A stretch of 64,000 bases of DNA. Source: Agromyces protaetiae (GTDB taxonomy: Bacteria; Actinomycetota; Actinomycetes; Actinomycetales; Microbacteriaceae). Below are positions 47,873 to 55,998 of this stretch, piece by piece. The notes beneath the pieces were generated by a model. It had not been told where the DNA came from. It did no database searches and was given only the letters and a program-made list of their open reading frames with translations. Both the position numbers and the translations under genes were made by a program. The stretch spans positions 3,596,001 to 3,660,000 of the forward strand of contig NZ_CP035491.1 of the NCBI RefSeq assembly GCF_004135405.1, read 5' to 3'. Within the stretch, counting starts at the first letter, position 1; each line of letters opens with the position of its first letter.

Positions 47873-48718
47873 TCAGGGCCGGCCGAACCCGAGGCGCTCG
47901 AGCACCGCCTGGCCCTCGTCGCCGAGGATGAACTCGACGAACGCCGCCGCCGCGTCGGGGTTCGCCGCCCCTGCGAGCGCCGCGATGGGGTACTTGTTCA
48001 CGACCTGGTCGGCGTTCTCGGGCACGATCGCCTTGACGCTCGAGCCCGCGCCAGCGGCGTCGGTCGCGTACACGAGCCCCGCGTCGGCCTCGCCCGCGGT
48101 CACCTTCGTGAGCACGGCCGTGACGTTCTGCTCCTCGCTCACGGGGGTCACGGCGACACCGTCGAGGTCGAGCAGCTGGTGCGCAGCGTTGCCGCAGGGC
48201 ACCTCGGGGGCGCACAGCACGACCGAGACATCCGGATTCGCGAGGTCGGCGAGCGACTGGACGTTGCCGGGATTGTCGGGCGGCGTTGCGATGACGAGGG
48301 TGTTCGTCGCGAAGAGCTGCGCCGTGCCCTCGAGGAGGCCCGCGTCGGAGACGGTCGTCATGTTCTTCTCGTCGGCCGACGCGAAGACGTCGGCGGGTGC
48401 GCCCTCGACGAGCTGGGTCGCGAGGGTCGACGAGCCGTCGTAGACGATCGGCACGATCGTGACGTCGGGGTGCGCCTTCTCGAACTCGCCCGCGAGCTCG
48501 TCGAACGCCGCCTTGAGCGACGCCGCCGCGTAGATCGTGAGGTCGCCCGTGAGGGTGTCGGCCTCCTCGGTCGCCGTCGGCGTCGGCGACTCCGTCGCCG
48601 GTGCGCCGCCTCCCGAGGCGCAGCCCGAGAATGCGAACAGCGTCGCGCCCGCGGCGAGCGCGGCGACGCCGACGAGGGTGGAGCGACGGGAACGTGCGGT
48701 GCGGGACATCCGGTTCAT
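47873..48718 (-). CDS. modA: Molybdate-binding lipoprotein
   Basis: A 281-residue binding protein. Signal peptide with lipobox FAFSGC (C33), Ser/Thr/Pro linker, then the ModA domain: LTIYAAASLKAAFDELAGEFE and PADVFASADEKNM provide the oxyanion-binding residues, and later DAGLVYATDA. ATG at 48718 overlaps the stop of the upstream HTH-TOBE gene. A copy of the GGATGTCTC word lies directly at its 3' end. Confidence 0.95.
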   Translation of the reverse strand: MNRMSRTARSRRSTLVGVAALAAGATLFAFSGCASGGGAPATESPTPTATEEADTLTGDLTIYAAASLKAAFDELAGEFEKAHPDVTIVPIVYDGSSTLATQLVEGAPADVFASADEKNMTTVSDAGLLEGTAQLFATNTLVIATPPDNPGNVQSLADLANPDVSVVLCAPEVPCGNAAHQLLDLDGVAVTPVSEEQNVTAVLTKVTAGEADAGLVYATDAAGAGSSVKAIVPENADQVVNKYPIAALAGAANPDAAAAFVEFILGDEGQAVLERLGFGRP

Positions 48719-49119
48719 CTTGAGCCTCCTGGGGTTTCGACGATGACGGTCGTGGCTTTGACCACCGCGACCGCGAGGGTGCCGACTTCGAGTCCGAGTT
48801 CGTCGACCGCTTCTGCCGACATGAGCGAGACGACGCGGTGCGGCCCCGCCTGGATGTCGACCTGGGCCATGACGCCGTCGCGGATGACGCGCGTCACGAG
48901 GCCGACGAAGCGGTTCCGGGCGCTCCGGCCGACGCTCGACGGGTCGTCGGCGGCGTCGGCGACCTCGACCGCGCGCCGCGCGGCGTCGGCGCCGTCGACC
49001 ACGAGTCGTCCGTGGTCGTCGGTCGACGCGGCGAGCGCACCTTGATCGACCCATCGACGAACCGTGTCGTCACTGACTCCGAGGAGGCCTGCCACCTCGG
49101 CGATCCGAAACTGCGGCAT
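48715..49119 (-). CDS. HTH-TOBE molybdate-responsive regulator/binding protein
   Basis: A 134-residue two-domain protein: an N-terminal excisionase/MerR-like HTH (FRIAEVAGLLGVSDDTVRRWVDQGAL, residues 4-29) and a C-terminal TOBE (Mop) domain (RNRFVGLVTRVIRDGVMAQVDIQAG...LGLEVGTLAVAVVKATTVIVE) that binds molybdate. First gene of the mod operon, overlapping modA by ATGA, so it probably senses molybdate and controls its own operon. TATGCT on the minus strand seven bases before the ATG suggests a leaderless transcript. Confidence 0.87.
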   Translation of the reverse strand: MPQFRIAEVAGLLGVSDDTVRRWVDQGALAASTDDHGRLVVDGADAARRAVEVADAADDPSSVGRSARNRFVGLVTRVIRDGVMAQVDIQAGPHRVVSLMSAEAVDELGLEVGTLAVAVVKATTVIVETPGGSR

Positions 49120-49148
49120 GATCCGGAGCATATCGCCGCATCTGCGGC
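49112..49148. promoter_or_regulatory. Candidate operator in the mod/moe divergent promoter region
   Basis: GCCGCATCTGCGGC (49135-49148) is a perfect palindrome, and TGCGGCA occurs again at 49112-49118 over the regulator's start codon. The TATGCT -10 box of the mod operon lies between them. Binding here would block the mod promoter. Inference from position. Confidence 0.4.
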
Positions 49149-49209
49149 AAGTCACGCGATCCACGGCCGCGGAATCATCACGACTCCACCCATCGGCCCG
49201 CGACGGGGC

Positions 49210-49215
49210 TAGCGT
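49210..49215 (+). promoter_or_regulatory. Leaderless-type -10 box for the MoeZ/MoeB-like gene
   Basis: TAGCGT, six bases, then ATG at 49222, with no ribosome-binding site. Same layout as at 26126 and 54825. Confidence 0.5.
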
Positions 49216-49221
49216 GGGGAC

Positions 49222-50469
49222 ATGGCACTGCCGCCGCTCGTCGAACCCGCAGACGCGCTCCCCCCGAGAGAGCAGGCGCGCGTCGACCGACAACTGCGCC
49301 TTCCCGAACTCGGCGAGCTCGGGCAGCGCCGCTTGCGCGCCGCGCGCGTGTGCGTCGTGGGCGCCGGCGGGCTCGGCGCGCCGGCCCTCCTGTCGCTCGC
49401 CGCGGCGGGCGTCGGCACGATCGGCATCGTCGACGACGACGTCGTCGAGCTCTCGAACCTGCACCGCCAGCCCGTGCACGGCGTCGCCGACGTGGGTCGG
49501 CCGAAGGTCGTGAGCGCGGCCGAGACCATCGCGGCGATCGCACCAGACACCGCGATCCGCACGCACGAGGTGCGCATCGACCGGTCGAACGCGAGCGAGA
49601 TCCTCGCCGAGTACGACCTCGTGCTCGACGGCACAGACACCTTCGAGACCCGGTACCTCATCGGCGACGTGTGCGACGAGCTCGGCATCCCGCTCGTGTG
49701 GGCGAGCGTGCTGCGCTTCGATGCGCAACTGTCGGTGTTCTGGTCGCGCCCGACGGGCGGCGATCCGGTTCGATTGCGCGACCTCTTCCCCGAGCCGCCC
49801 GCGCCGGGCGAGGTGCCGTCGTGCGCCGAGGCCGGTGTCATGGGCGCCCTGTGCACGCAGGTCGGCGCGATGATGGCGAGCGAGGCGATCAAGCTCATCG
49901 CGGGCATCGGCGAGCCGCTGCTCGGTCGCGTGCTCGTCATCGATTCGCTCACCGCGCGCCAGCGCGAGATCCCGTTGAAGCGGGCGGATGTCTCGAGCGG
50001 CGCGTTGCCCGTCGTGCGGGCCGTGTCCGAGGCATCCGGGCGCACTCCTGCGCCTGAACCGGCGCCTGCTCCGCTCCCCGACATCGAGCGCGTCGACCCC
50101 GCCGCACTCGCCGACCTGCTCGCAGCCCGCACCGCCGGGGCGGCGCGCTTCGCGCTCGTCGACGTGCGCGAGCCGGGCGAGTTCGCGGCGGGCGCGATCG
50201 ACGGCGCCGTGCTCCTGCCGCTCGGAGAGGTGCTCCGCGACCCCGACGCGGCGTTGGCGTCGCTCGAGGCGCTCGCCGGCACCGAGGTCGTCGTGCACTG
50301 CCACTTCGAAGCGCGCGCGGAGCGCGCGGCGATCGCGCTCGCACGGGCCGGCGTCGAATCGGGAGTGCGCGTGCGGGTGCTCGCGGGCGGGTTCGTGGAC
50401 TGGCCGGGGCCGGTTCGCGTCGGGGCCGCACCTGTCGCAGACGGCCACGCTCCGCGAGCGACCGCATGA
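49222..50469 (+). CDS. Adenylyltransferase/sulfurtransferase (MoeZ/MoeB-type, ThiF plus rhodanese)
   Basis: A 415-residue E1-like enzyme that adenylates and thiolates the C-terminal glycine of MoaD. ThiF domain: ATP motif GAGGLG at residues 47-52, DDDVVELSNLHRQ, and GTDTFETRYL. The C-terminal rhodanese domain carries the persulfide cysteine C360 in VVVHCHFEARAERAA. The paired CxxC zinc motifs of E. coli MoeB are not evident. Its stop overlaps the moeA ATG. In the Moco cluster it activates MoaD (52228-52497), and other sulfur carriers may also be served. Confidence 0.9.
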   Translation: MALPPLVEPADALPPREQARVDRQLRLPELGELGQRRLRAARVCVVGAGGLGAPALLSLAAAGVGTIGIVDDDVVELSNLHRQPVHGVADVGRPKVVSAAETIAAIAPDTAIRTHEVRIDRSNASEILAEYDLVLDGTDTFETRYLIGDVCDELGIPLVWASVLRFDAQLSVFWSRPTGGDPVRLRDLFPEPPAPGEVPSCAEAGVMGALCTQVGAMMASEAIKLIAGIGEPLLGRVLVIDSLTARQREIPLKRADVSSGALPVVRAVSEASGRTPAPEPAPAPLPDIERVDPAALADLLAARTAGAARFALVDVREPGEFAAGAIDGAVLLPLGEVLRDPDAALASLEALAGTEVVVHCHFEARAERAAIALARAGVESGVRVRVLAGGFVDWPGPVRVGAAPVADGHAPRATA

Positions 50470-51738
50470 GCCACGACCATCACGGCCACGCCCCCGGCAT
50501 CCCCGTCGAGGAGCACCTCGCCGACATCCTCGCCGCGGCGCGCCCGCTCGACACCGTCGTCGTGCCGCTCGAACGCGCCGCGGGCCGGGCGACCCATGAC
50601 GTCGTGCGCGCATGGGCCGCCGTGCCTCCGTTCGACAACTCCGCCATGGACGGTTACGCGGTGCGCGCCGCCGACACCTCCCGCGCGACCGAGGCCGAAC
50701 CGGTCGCACTCAGGGTCGTCGCGGAGGTCGCCGCGGGCAGCCCCGACGACCCGCCTCTGGCACCGGGCGAGGCCGTGCGGATCATGACCGGCGCCGCGCT
50801 CCCGTCGGCGGCCGACGCCGTCGTGCCGGTCGAGCAGACCGCTGCGTACGCGGTCGACCGGTCGTGGGCCGAGGTGGGCGAGACCGTCGAGGTGCTCGCC
50901 CCCGCGCGTCCGCACGCCTTCGTGCGGGATGCCGGAGCCGACCTCTCCCCCGGCGACCTCGTGGTTCCGGCGGGATCGCTGCTGACCCCTACCGGCTCGG
51001 CGCGATCGCCGCGGCGGGGTCGGCGAAGTCGCCGTGCACCGCGCGCCACGGGTCGCGATCATCACGACGGGCGACGAACTCGTCGCGCCCGGCCGTCGCG
51101 CGACAGGACGCGGCCGGATCCCAGACTCGAACGCCGTCCTCCTCGCCGCCGTCGTCGCCTCCGCGGGCGCCGAGATCGTCTCGGTGTCGCGCGTCGGCGA
51201 CGATCCGCCGCGGTTCCTCGCCGAGGTCGAACGGGTCGTGGCCGAGGCATCCGCCGACGTCGTGATCTCGACGGGCGGGGTGAGCGTCGGCGCGCACGAC
51301 CCCGTCAAGGCCGCGCTCGCGCCCGGCGGACGCATCGCGTTCCGCACGGTCGACATGCAGCCCGGGCGTCCGCAGGCGTTCGGCGCGCTGCCGTCGGGTG
51401 CGCTCTTCTTCGGACTGCCGGGCAACCCCGTGAGCGTCGCCGTGTCGTTCGAGGTGTTCGTGCGGCCCGCGATCCGCGCGCTGCAAGGGCTGCCGCCCGT
51501 CGCGTCTCCCGCGCGCGAGGCGGTGGTCGCAGAGGGCTGGCGTCCGCGCGACGAGCGCCGTCAGTACATGCCCGTCCGGTTCGACGAGGAGGGGCGCATC
51601 CGGCCCGCGACAGGCGGCGGATCGGCCTCGCACCTCGCGGGCGCGCTCGCGTCGGCCGAGGGGTTCGCGATCGTGCCGTCGGGAACCGCAGAAGTCGCCG
51701 CGGGAGACATCCTGCCCGTCCTGGAGGTCTCCTCGTGA
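50466..51738 (+). CDS. moeA: Molybdopterin molybdenumtransferase, two one-base losses
   Basis: Inserts molybdate into adenylylated molybdopterin. Domains: N-terminal PPFDNSAMDGYAVRAAD, MTGAALPSAADAVVPVEQT, then the MogA-like domain with ITTGDELVAPG, ISTGGVSVGAHDPVKAAL and FFGLPGNPVSVAVSFEVFVRP, and the C-terminal barrel. The frame breaks at the C-run 50986-50989 (after AGSLLTP) and again at the G-run 51016-51019 (after AIAAAG); adding one base in each gives a continuous protein of about 424 residues. It starts with ATG overlapping the preceding stop and ends with TGA overlapping moaC. Confidence 0.9.
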
Positions 51739-52220
51739 CCGAGCCCGCCCAGCCTTTCACGCACCTCGACGCCGCGGGGCACGCGCGCATGGTGGATGTC
51801 ACGGAGAAGGCGCCGACCGTCCGCCGCGCGACCGCCGAGGGGTTCGTGCACTGCCCGCCCGCGGTCGTCGCCGCGCTCCGAGACGGGACCGTACCGAAGG
51901 GCGACGTGCTCGCCGTCGCACGCATCGCGGGCATCCAGGGCGCGAAGCGCACTGCCGAACTCCTGCCGCTCGCGCACGTGATCGGCGTGCACGCGGCCTC
52001 GGTCGACCTCGAGGTCGTCGACGAGGGCGTGCGCATCCGGGCGACCGTCGGCACCGCCGACCGCACGGGCGTCGAGATGGAGGCGTTCACGGCGGTGACC
52101 GTCGCCGCGCTCGCGGTCGTCGACATGGTCAAGGGACTCGACAAGGATGTCTCCATCGAGGGCGTGCGGCTCGTCGCCAAGACGGGCGGCAAGTCGGGCG
52201 AGTGGAAGCGGGAGGCGTGA
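51735..52220 (+). CDS. moaC: Cyclic pyranopterin monophosphate synthase
   Basis: A 161-residue enzyme that, after MoaA, forms cyclic pyranopterin monophosphate. Motifs FTHLDAAGHARMVDVTEKAPTVRRA, AGIQGAKRTAELLPLAH (active-site lysine region), GVEMEAFTAVTVAALAVVDMVKGLD. GTG at 51735 overlaps the moeA stop (GTGA). Normal family length. Confidence 0.96.
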   Translation: MTEPAQPFTHLDAAGHARMVDVTEKAPTVRRATAEGFVHCPPAVVAALRDGTVPKGDVLAVARIAGIQGAKRTAELLPLAHVIGVHAASVDLEVVDEGVRIRATVGTADRTGVEMEAFTAVTVAALAVVDMVKGLDKDVSIEGVRLVAKTGGKSGEWKREA

Positions 52221-52227
52221 CGGACTC

Positions 52228-52497
52228 GTGGTGACGGTGAGGTACTTCGCGGCGGCCGCCGAGGCCGCGGGGCTCGAGCAGGAGCCGCTCGACACATCCG
52301 GTCTCGTATCTTCCGGTCCTGGGTCGCTCGACCTGGGCGCGCTCCGCGCCGCCCTCGTCGCCCGGCACGGCGCCGCGCTCGAGCGCGTGCTCGGCCGGTG
52401 CAGCTTCCTCGTCGACGGAGTGCGCGCGGGCGAGGCATCCGTTCGCATCCCCGACGGCGCAACCGTCGACGTGCTGCCGCCCTTCGCGGGCGGCTGA
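52228..52497 (+). CDS. moaD: Molybdopterin synthase sulfur carrier subunit
   Basis: An 89-residue ubiquitin-fold protein: VTVRYFAAAAEAAG at the N-terminus, FLVDG in the middle and VDVLPPFAGG at the C-terminus, ending in the Gly-Gly that is adenylated and thiolated. GTG at 52228 or the next codon; GGAGG lies about 12 bases upstream. A somewhat long loop (LDTSGLVSSGPGSLDLGALR) is present. It follows moaC by 7 bases. Confidence 0.9.
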   Translation: MVTVRYFAAAAEAAGLEQEPLDTSGLVSSGPGSLDLGALRAALVARHGAALERVLGRCSFLVDGVRAGEASVRIPDGATVDVLPPFAGG

Positions 52498-52511
52498 GCC
52501 GCCACAGTCAC

Positions 52512-52560
52512 CGCACTCCCCGAACCCGCGAACCCGCGAACCCCGCGACCCCGCGACCCC
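52512..52560. repeat. Short GAACCCGC/GACCCCGC tandem tract
   Basis: About 50 bases of degenerate 8-base units (GAACCCGC, GACCCCGC) between the moaD stop and the 79-bp element. Probably slippage. Confidence 0.5.
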
Positions 52561-52565
52561 GAAAC

Positions 52566-52644
52566 GCAATTCAGGACGAATCGGCTGTTCGTCGGCGGGT
52601 CGGGTCCCGACACACCGCGAGTGTCCCGGTTCTTCCTGAATTGC
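52566..52644. repeat. 79-bp palindromic element, copy B
   Basis: Begins GCAATTCAGGACGAAT and ends GTTCTTCCTGAATTGC; interior GGGTCGGGTCCCGACAC forms its own small palindrome. It lies between convergent moaD and moaA and may serve as a bidirectional terminator there. Exactly 79 bp, as are the other three copies. Confidence 0.9.
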
Positions 52645-52681
52645 GGAGCGGGGCAGGTCGACGAGAGCGACAGGAACGCCG

Positions 52682-53758
52682 CTACCCGCCGATCGCGCTC
52701 ATCGGGCGGTCGGGCTGGAGGAAGCCCTCGTCGTCGATACCGTGGCCCGCGAGCTTCGCGCCGATCGAGCGCACGAACACGGCGGCGAGATCGTCGTCGG
52801 TGCCGATCCCGTTCCCGTCGCCGTCGCCGCGGAGGAGCGGCAGCAGGTCGTCTTCGGTGCGCGCGAAGAGGCAGTTGCGGAGCTGCCCGTCGGCGGTGAG
52901 GCGCACACGGTCGCACGCCCCGCAGAACGGCGCCGTGACCGACGCGATGACGCCGACGGTCGCGGGACCGTCGTCGACGAGGAACCGTTCGGCGGGCGCC
53001 GCGCCACGCTGACCGACGGGCGTGAGCGTGAACGCCTCGGCGAGATGCTCGAGGATCTCCTCGCCGCGCACCATCTCGACGCGCGACCAGATGTGTCCGG
53101 CGTCGAGGGGCATCTGCTCGATGAAGCGCATCTCGGCGCCGATCGACACGGCGTAGCGCACGAGGTCGACGAGTTCGTCGTCGTTGACGCCGCGCATCGC
53201 GACGGCGTTGAGCTTCACGGGCGAGAACCCGGCGGCGCGCGCGGCGTCGATGCCCGCGAGGACGTCGTCGAGGCGGTCGCGGCGGGTGAGCTCGGCGAAC
53301 CGTTCGGGCTTGAGCGTGTCGATCGAGATGTTGACCCGTGTGAGCCCCGCCTCGGCGAGCGCGGGCGCGAGCTCGGGGAGCTTCAGCCCGTTCGTCGTCA
53401 TCGACACCTCGAGCGGGCCGTCGGGCCCCTCGATCGCGGCCATGCGGCGCACGACGTCGACCACGTCGCGCCGGATGAGCGGTTCGCCGCCCGTGAGCCG
53501 CACCTCGGTGATGCCGAGCGACGCGGCGACGCGCGCGACGCGTTCGAGCTCGTCGGTCGTCAGGATGTTGTCCTTCGCGAGCCACGGCACACCTTCGGCC
53601 GGCATGCAGTACTGGCAGCGCAGCGAGCAGCGGTCGGTGAGCGAGATCCGGAGGTCGCGGTGCACGCGCCCGAAGCGGTCGACGAGCGGACCGCGGGTCT
53701 CCACCGGCGAGAGCGCCGGACGCATCGTCGGCATCGGGAGCCGCTGCACGATCGTCAT
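52682..53758 (-). CDS. moaA: GTP 3',8-cyclase (radical SAM)
   Basis: A 358-residue radical SAM enzyme starting the Moco pathway from GTP. The N-terminal iron-sulfur cysteines C44, C48 and C51 (TDRCSLRCQYCMP) bind the SAM cluster; the second cluster uses PFCGACDRVRLTADGQLRNC. The protein ends in Gly-Gly, the dipeptide needed for activity in this family. ATG at 53758 overlaps the moaE stop. A cluster loop FARTEDDLLPLLRG is standard. Confidence 0.97.
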   Translation of the reverse strand: MTIVQRLPMPTMRPALSPVETRGPLVDRFGRVHRDLRISLTDRCSLRCQYCMPAEGVPWLAKDNILTTDELERVARVAASLGITEVRLTGGEPLIRRDVVDVVRRMAAIEGPDGPLEVSMTTNGLKLPELAPALAEAGLTRVNISIDTLKPERFAELTRRDRLDDVLAGIDAARAAGFSPVKLNAVAMRGVNDDELVDLVRYAVSIGAEMRFIEQMPLDAGHIWSRVEMVRGEEILEHLAEAFTLTPVGQRGAAPAERFLVDDGPATVGVIASVTAPFCGACDRVRLTADGQLRNCLFARTEDDLLPLLRGDGDGNGIGTDDDLAAVFVRSIGAKLAGHGIDDEGFLQPDRPMSAIGG

Positions 53759-54240
53759 AGTCCCACCCAGTTCGTCGATCCGTCGGCGGTGCGCTGGCGC
53801 TTCCACACGGGGAGCTCGGCCTTGATCGCCTCGACGAGCGCCCGGCAGCGGTCGAACGCGTCGGCGCGGTGCGCGGTCGCGACCGCGCACACGAGCGCGA
53901 GGTCGCCCACGCCGAGCGTGCCGATGCGGTGGCTCACGGCGATGCGGACGAGGTCTGCGCCATCGGGAAGGTCGTCGCCCGGGACATCCGCAAGCGGTGC
54001 CGCGAACCGTTCGGCGAGCTCGAGCATGAACCGCTCGGCATCGGGATGGGCGGTGTAGTCGAGTTCGACGACCTCTCCAACGGTGCCGGGGTCGTGGTCG
54101 CGGACGACGCCGATGAACGTCGCGACCGCGCCGGCACGCGCGTCTTCGACGGCCGCGAGGTGAGCGGCGACGTCGAGCGGCGCGTCGGTCACGGCCGCGA
54201 TGACGACTCTCGAAGCGGATGTCTCGATGCCGGCGTCCAT
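53755..54240 (-). CDS. moaE: Molybdopterin synthase catalytic subunit
   Basis: A 161-residue subunit that transfers sulfur from MoaD to cyclic pyranopterin. Motifs GAVATFIGVVRDHD, LDYTAHPDAE, HRIGTLGVGD, VATAHRADAFDRCR and the catalytic-lysine region ELPVWKRQ. Its stop overlaps moaA as ATGA and its ATG shares one base with the stop of the upstream gene. Confidence 0.96.
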   Translation of the reverse strand: MDAGIETSASRVVIAAVTDAPLDVAAHLAAVEDARAGAVATFIGVVRDHDPGTVGEVVELDYTAHPDAERFMLELAERFAAPLADVPGDDLPDGADLVRIAVSHRIGTLGVGDLALVCAVATAHRADAFDRCRALVEAIKAELPVWKRQRTADGSTNWVGL

Positions 54241-54746
54241 CAGTGGTCGCCGCCGTCGAGCTGAGAGATGGCGTGCGGCGCGAGCTCGAGCACGAGCGCG
54301 ATGCCGTCGGCCGCTCCGCCCGGCGAACCGGGAAGGTTGACGACGAGCGCGCCGCCCGTGCCGGGCTGGTCGGCGACGCCTGCGAGGCCGCGGGAGAGCG
54401 CGGCGTGCGGCGTGCGCGTCATGCCCTCGCGGCGGAGCGCCTCGGCGATGCCCGGCAGGTGGTGCGCGAGGAGCGGTGCGGTGCCCTCGGGCGTGCGATC
54501 GTGCGGGCCGATGCCCGTGCCGCCGCTCGTGACGATGAGACGTGATCCGGCTGCGAGTTCGGCGGCGATCGCGCGCCGCACGGTGTCGACGCCGTCGGGG
54601 ACGACGCGCGGATCGGCGACGTCGAACCCCGCCGAGCGCAGCCTGCCGACGAGCGTCGGCCCCACCGTATCGGCGCGCTCGCCCCGCGCGCTGCGATTCG
54701 AGACGATCACGACCGCGGCCCGCATGGAAACGGCTCCGTTCACCAT
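54240..54746 (-). CDS. moaB: Molybdopterin adenylyltransferase (MogA/MoaB type)
   Basis: A 168-residue protein with the MPT-binding fold: AAVVIVSNRSARGERADTVGP near the N-terminus, the glycine-rich SGGTGIGPHDRTPE, and LPGSPGGAADGI. It adenylates molybdopterin before MoeA inserts the metal. First gene of the minus-strand moaB-moaE-moaA operon. Confidence 0.92.
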   Translation of the reverse strand: MVNGAVSMRAAVVIVSNRSARGERADTVGPTLVGRLRSAGFDVADPRVVPDGVDTVRRAIAAELAAGSRLIVTSGGTGIGPHDRTPEGTAPLLAHHLPGIAEALRREGMTRTPHAALSRGLAGVADQPGTGGALVVNLPGSPGGAADGIALVLELAPHAISQLDGGDH

Positions 54747-54824
54747 GCCCTCACCCTAACGCCGTCTCGGACCACGAGGGCCGGAACGGCGCGAACCGGG
54801 TGCCGTGACCCCGACGGCTCCCGC

Positions 54825-54830
54825 TAGCGT
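54825..54830 (+). promoter_or_regulatory. Leaderless-type -10 box for the 54837 gene
   Basis: TAGCGT followed by six bases and the GTG start. No ribosome-binding site is present. Confidence 0.5.
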
Positions 54831-54836
54831 GGGCGC

Positions 54837-55955
54837 GTGACCGATGCCGTGCACGACCTCCTCGCGGGCCCGCGCGGCCGCCGCGTGTGCCTCGAACTCG
54901 TGCGCGCGCTCGGCGCCGACCCGCTCACGGGTGCGTCGGAGCTCGGCACGGCCGTCTTCCTCGCGGCATACGCCCTCGACCCCGGCCGCGGGTCGTCGGT
55001 CGTGCTGTTCGGGTGGGGCGCCGCAGCGAGCGAGGCTCCGCCCGAACCGAGCCCGGCCGAGGTCGCCCGGCTCATCGACGCCGCCGACCTCGCAGCCCTC
55101 GACGACGCACGCACGCTGCGCACCGCCCTCGTCGCTTCGACCGACTCGGCGCGGTACTGGCAGGAGCCCGACGGCGAAGACGTGCTCGCCGCCGAGCCCG
55201 AGGTCGTCGAGGCGCTCGCGCGCGTCGCTGAGGCGGTCGAGTCGGCGGAGGCGGCGCGATGGTGGCGCGCGCCGATCGCGCACGACGGCCAATGGATGCT
55301 CCGCCGCGAGCCCTCTTCGGTCGCCCCGGGCAGCCCGGGGCCGGCCGGAGCCGAACCGTCCGCCGACGTGCTCGCGAGCTGGCGCCTCGGCGTCGACATC
55401 GAGGAGCGCACGGCCGCCCGCGACCGTCCCACCGACCCGCACGCGCGGTGGAGCGGCACGTGGTGGTCGACTCCCCCGTCGACGCTCGCGCGGTCGACCC
55501 GCGACGACGGGCTCGGCCCCGTCGCGCTCGATGCCGTCGAAGACGGGATGGGGTGGGAGCGGGCGACGGCGCTCCGGGTCGTCGTGCCCGACTCGACTCG
55601 TGTGCTCGAGATCGACGGCACCGATGCGTGGGCAGACCTGTGCGCGAGACATCCGATCGAGGTCACGGCCTCGCGCCGCCACGACTGGTTCCGTACGACC
55701 GGCCGCGACGGCGCGTGGGCCGTGCCCGACTGGGCGAGTGTCGCCGACGAGTTCGACGCCGTGCACCTGACCGTCGCGGGCTACCTCGCCGCGGCCGGGC
55801 GCGCGATCGACCTCGGCGACGGGCGCGCGAGCGTCGTCGCGGGGTGGGGCCCCGACGAGACGATGTGGTTGCGAGACGTGCCGCTCGACGAGACATCCGC
55901 CCGACGCTTCGCGCTCGATGACCGCGACCGGACGTGGCGCCTCGCGGCACGCTGA
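54837..55955 (+). CDS. Conserved-looking protein of unknown function
   Basis: A 372-residue soluble protein with no signal or membrane segment and no motif I recognise. The N-terminal half is Ala/Glu-rich and helical (LARVAEAVESAEAARWWRAP), the C-terminal half tryptophan-rich (WSGTWWSTPPS, HDWFRTTGRDGAWAVPDWASVADEFDAVHL, VVAGWGPDETMWLRDV). Position-specific codon usage (strong third-position GC) supports a real gene. GTG at 54837 is six bases after a TAGCGT box, fitting a leaderless transcript. It is not functionally linked to its neighbours by any visible feature. Confidence 0.78.
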   Translation: MTDAVHDLLAGPRGRRVCLELVRALGADPLTGASELGTAVFLAAYALDPGRGSSVVLFGWGAAASEAPPEPSPAEVARLIDAADLAALDDARTLRTALVASTDSARYWQEPDGEDVLAAEPEVVEALARVAEAVESAEAARWWRAPIAHDGQWMLRREPSSVAPGSPGPAGAEPSADVLASWRLGVDIEERTAARDRPTDPHARWSGTWWSTPPSTLARSTRDDGLGPVALDAVEDGMGWERATALRVVVPDSTRVLEIDGTDAWADLCARHPIEVTASRRHDWFRTTGRDGAWAVPDWASVADEFDAVHLTVAGYLAAAGRAIDLGDGRASVVAGWGPDETMWLRDVPLDETSARRFALDDRDRTWRLAAR

Positions 55956-55986
55956 ACGCGGTACGCCGCGTGTCGGAGGAACGTGC

Positions 55987-55992
55987 GAGCAT
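55987..55992 (+). promoter_or_regulatory. Possible leaderless-type -10 box
   Basis: GAGCAT followed by six bases and ATG at 55999. Weaker match than the TAGCRT boxes but the same spacing. Confidence 0.3.
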
Positions 55993-55998
55993 GCCCGT

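Noticed and set aside
47873..49221. A molybdenum-cofactor riboswitch before the mod operon
   Set aside because: The regulator gene appears leaderless, leaving no room for a riboswitch. No matching structure was seen.
50466..52220. An apparent moeA-moaC fusion protein
   Set aside because: The middle part is out-of-frame Arg-rich sequence between two homopolymer losses. moaC starts on its own overlapping GTG.
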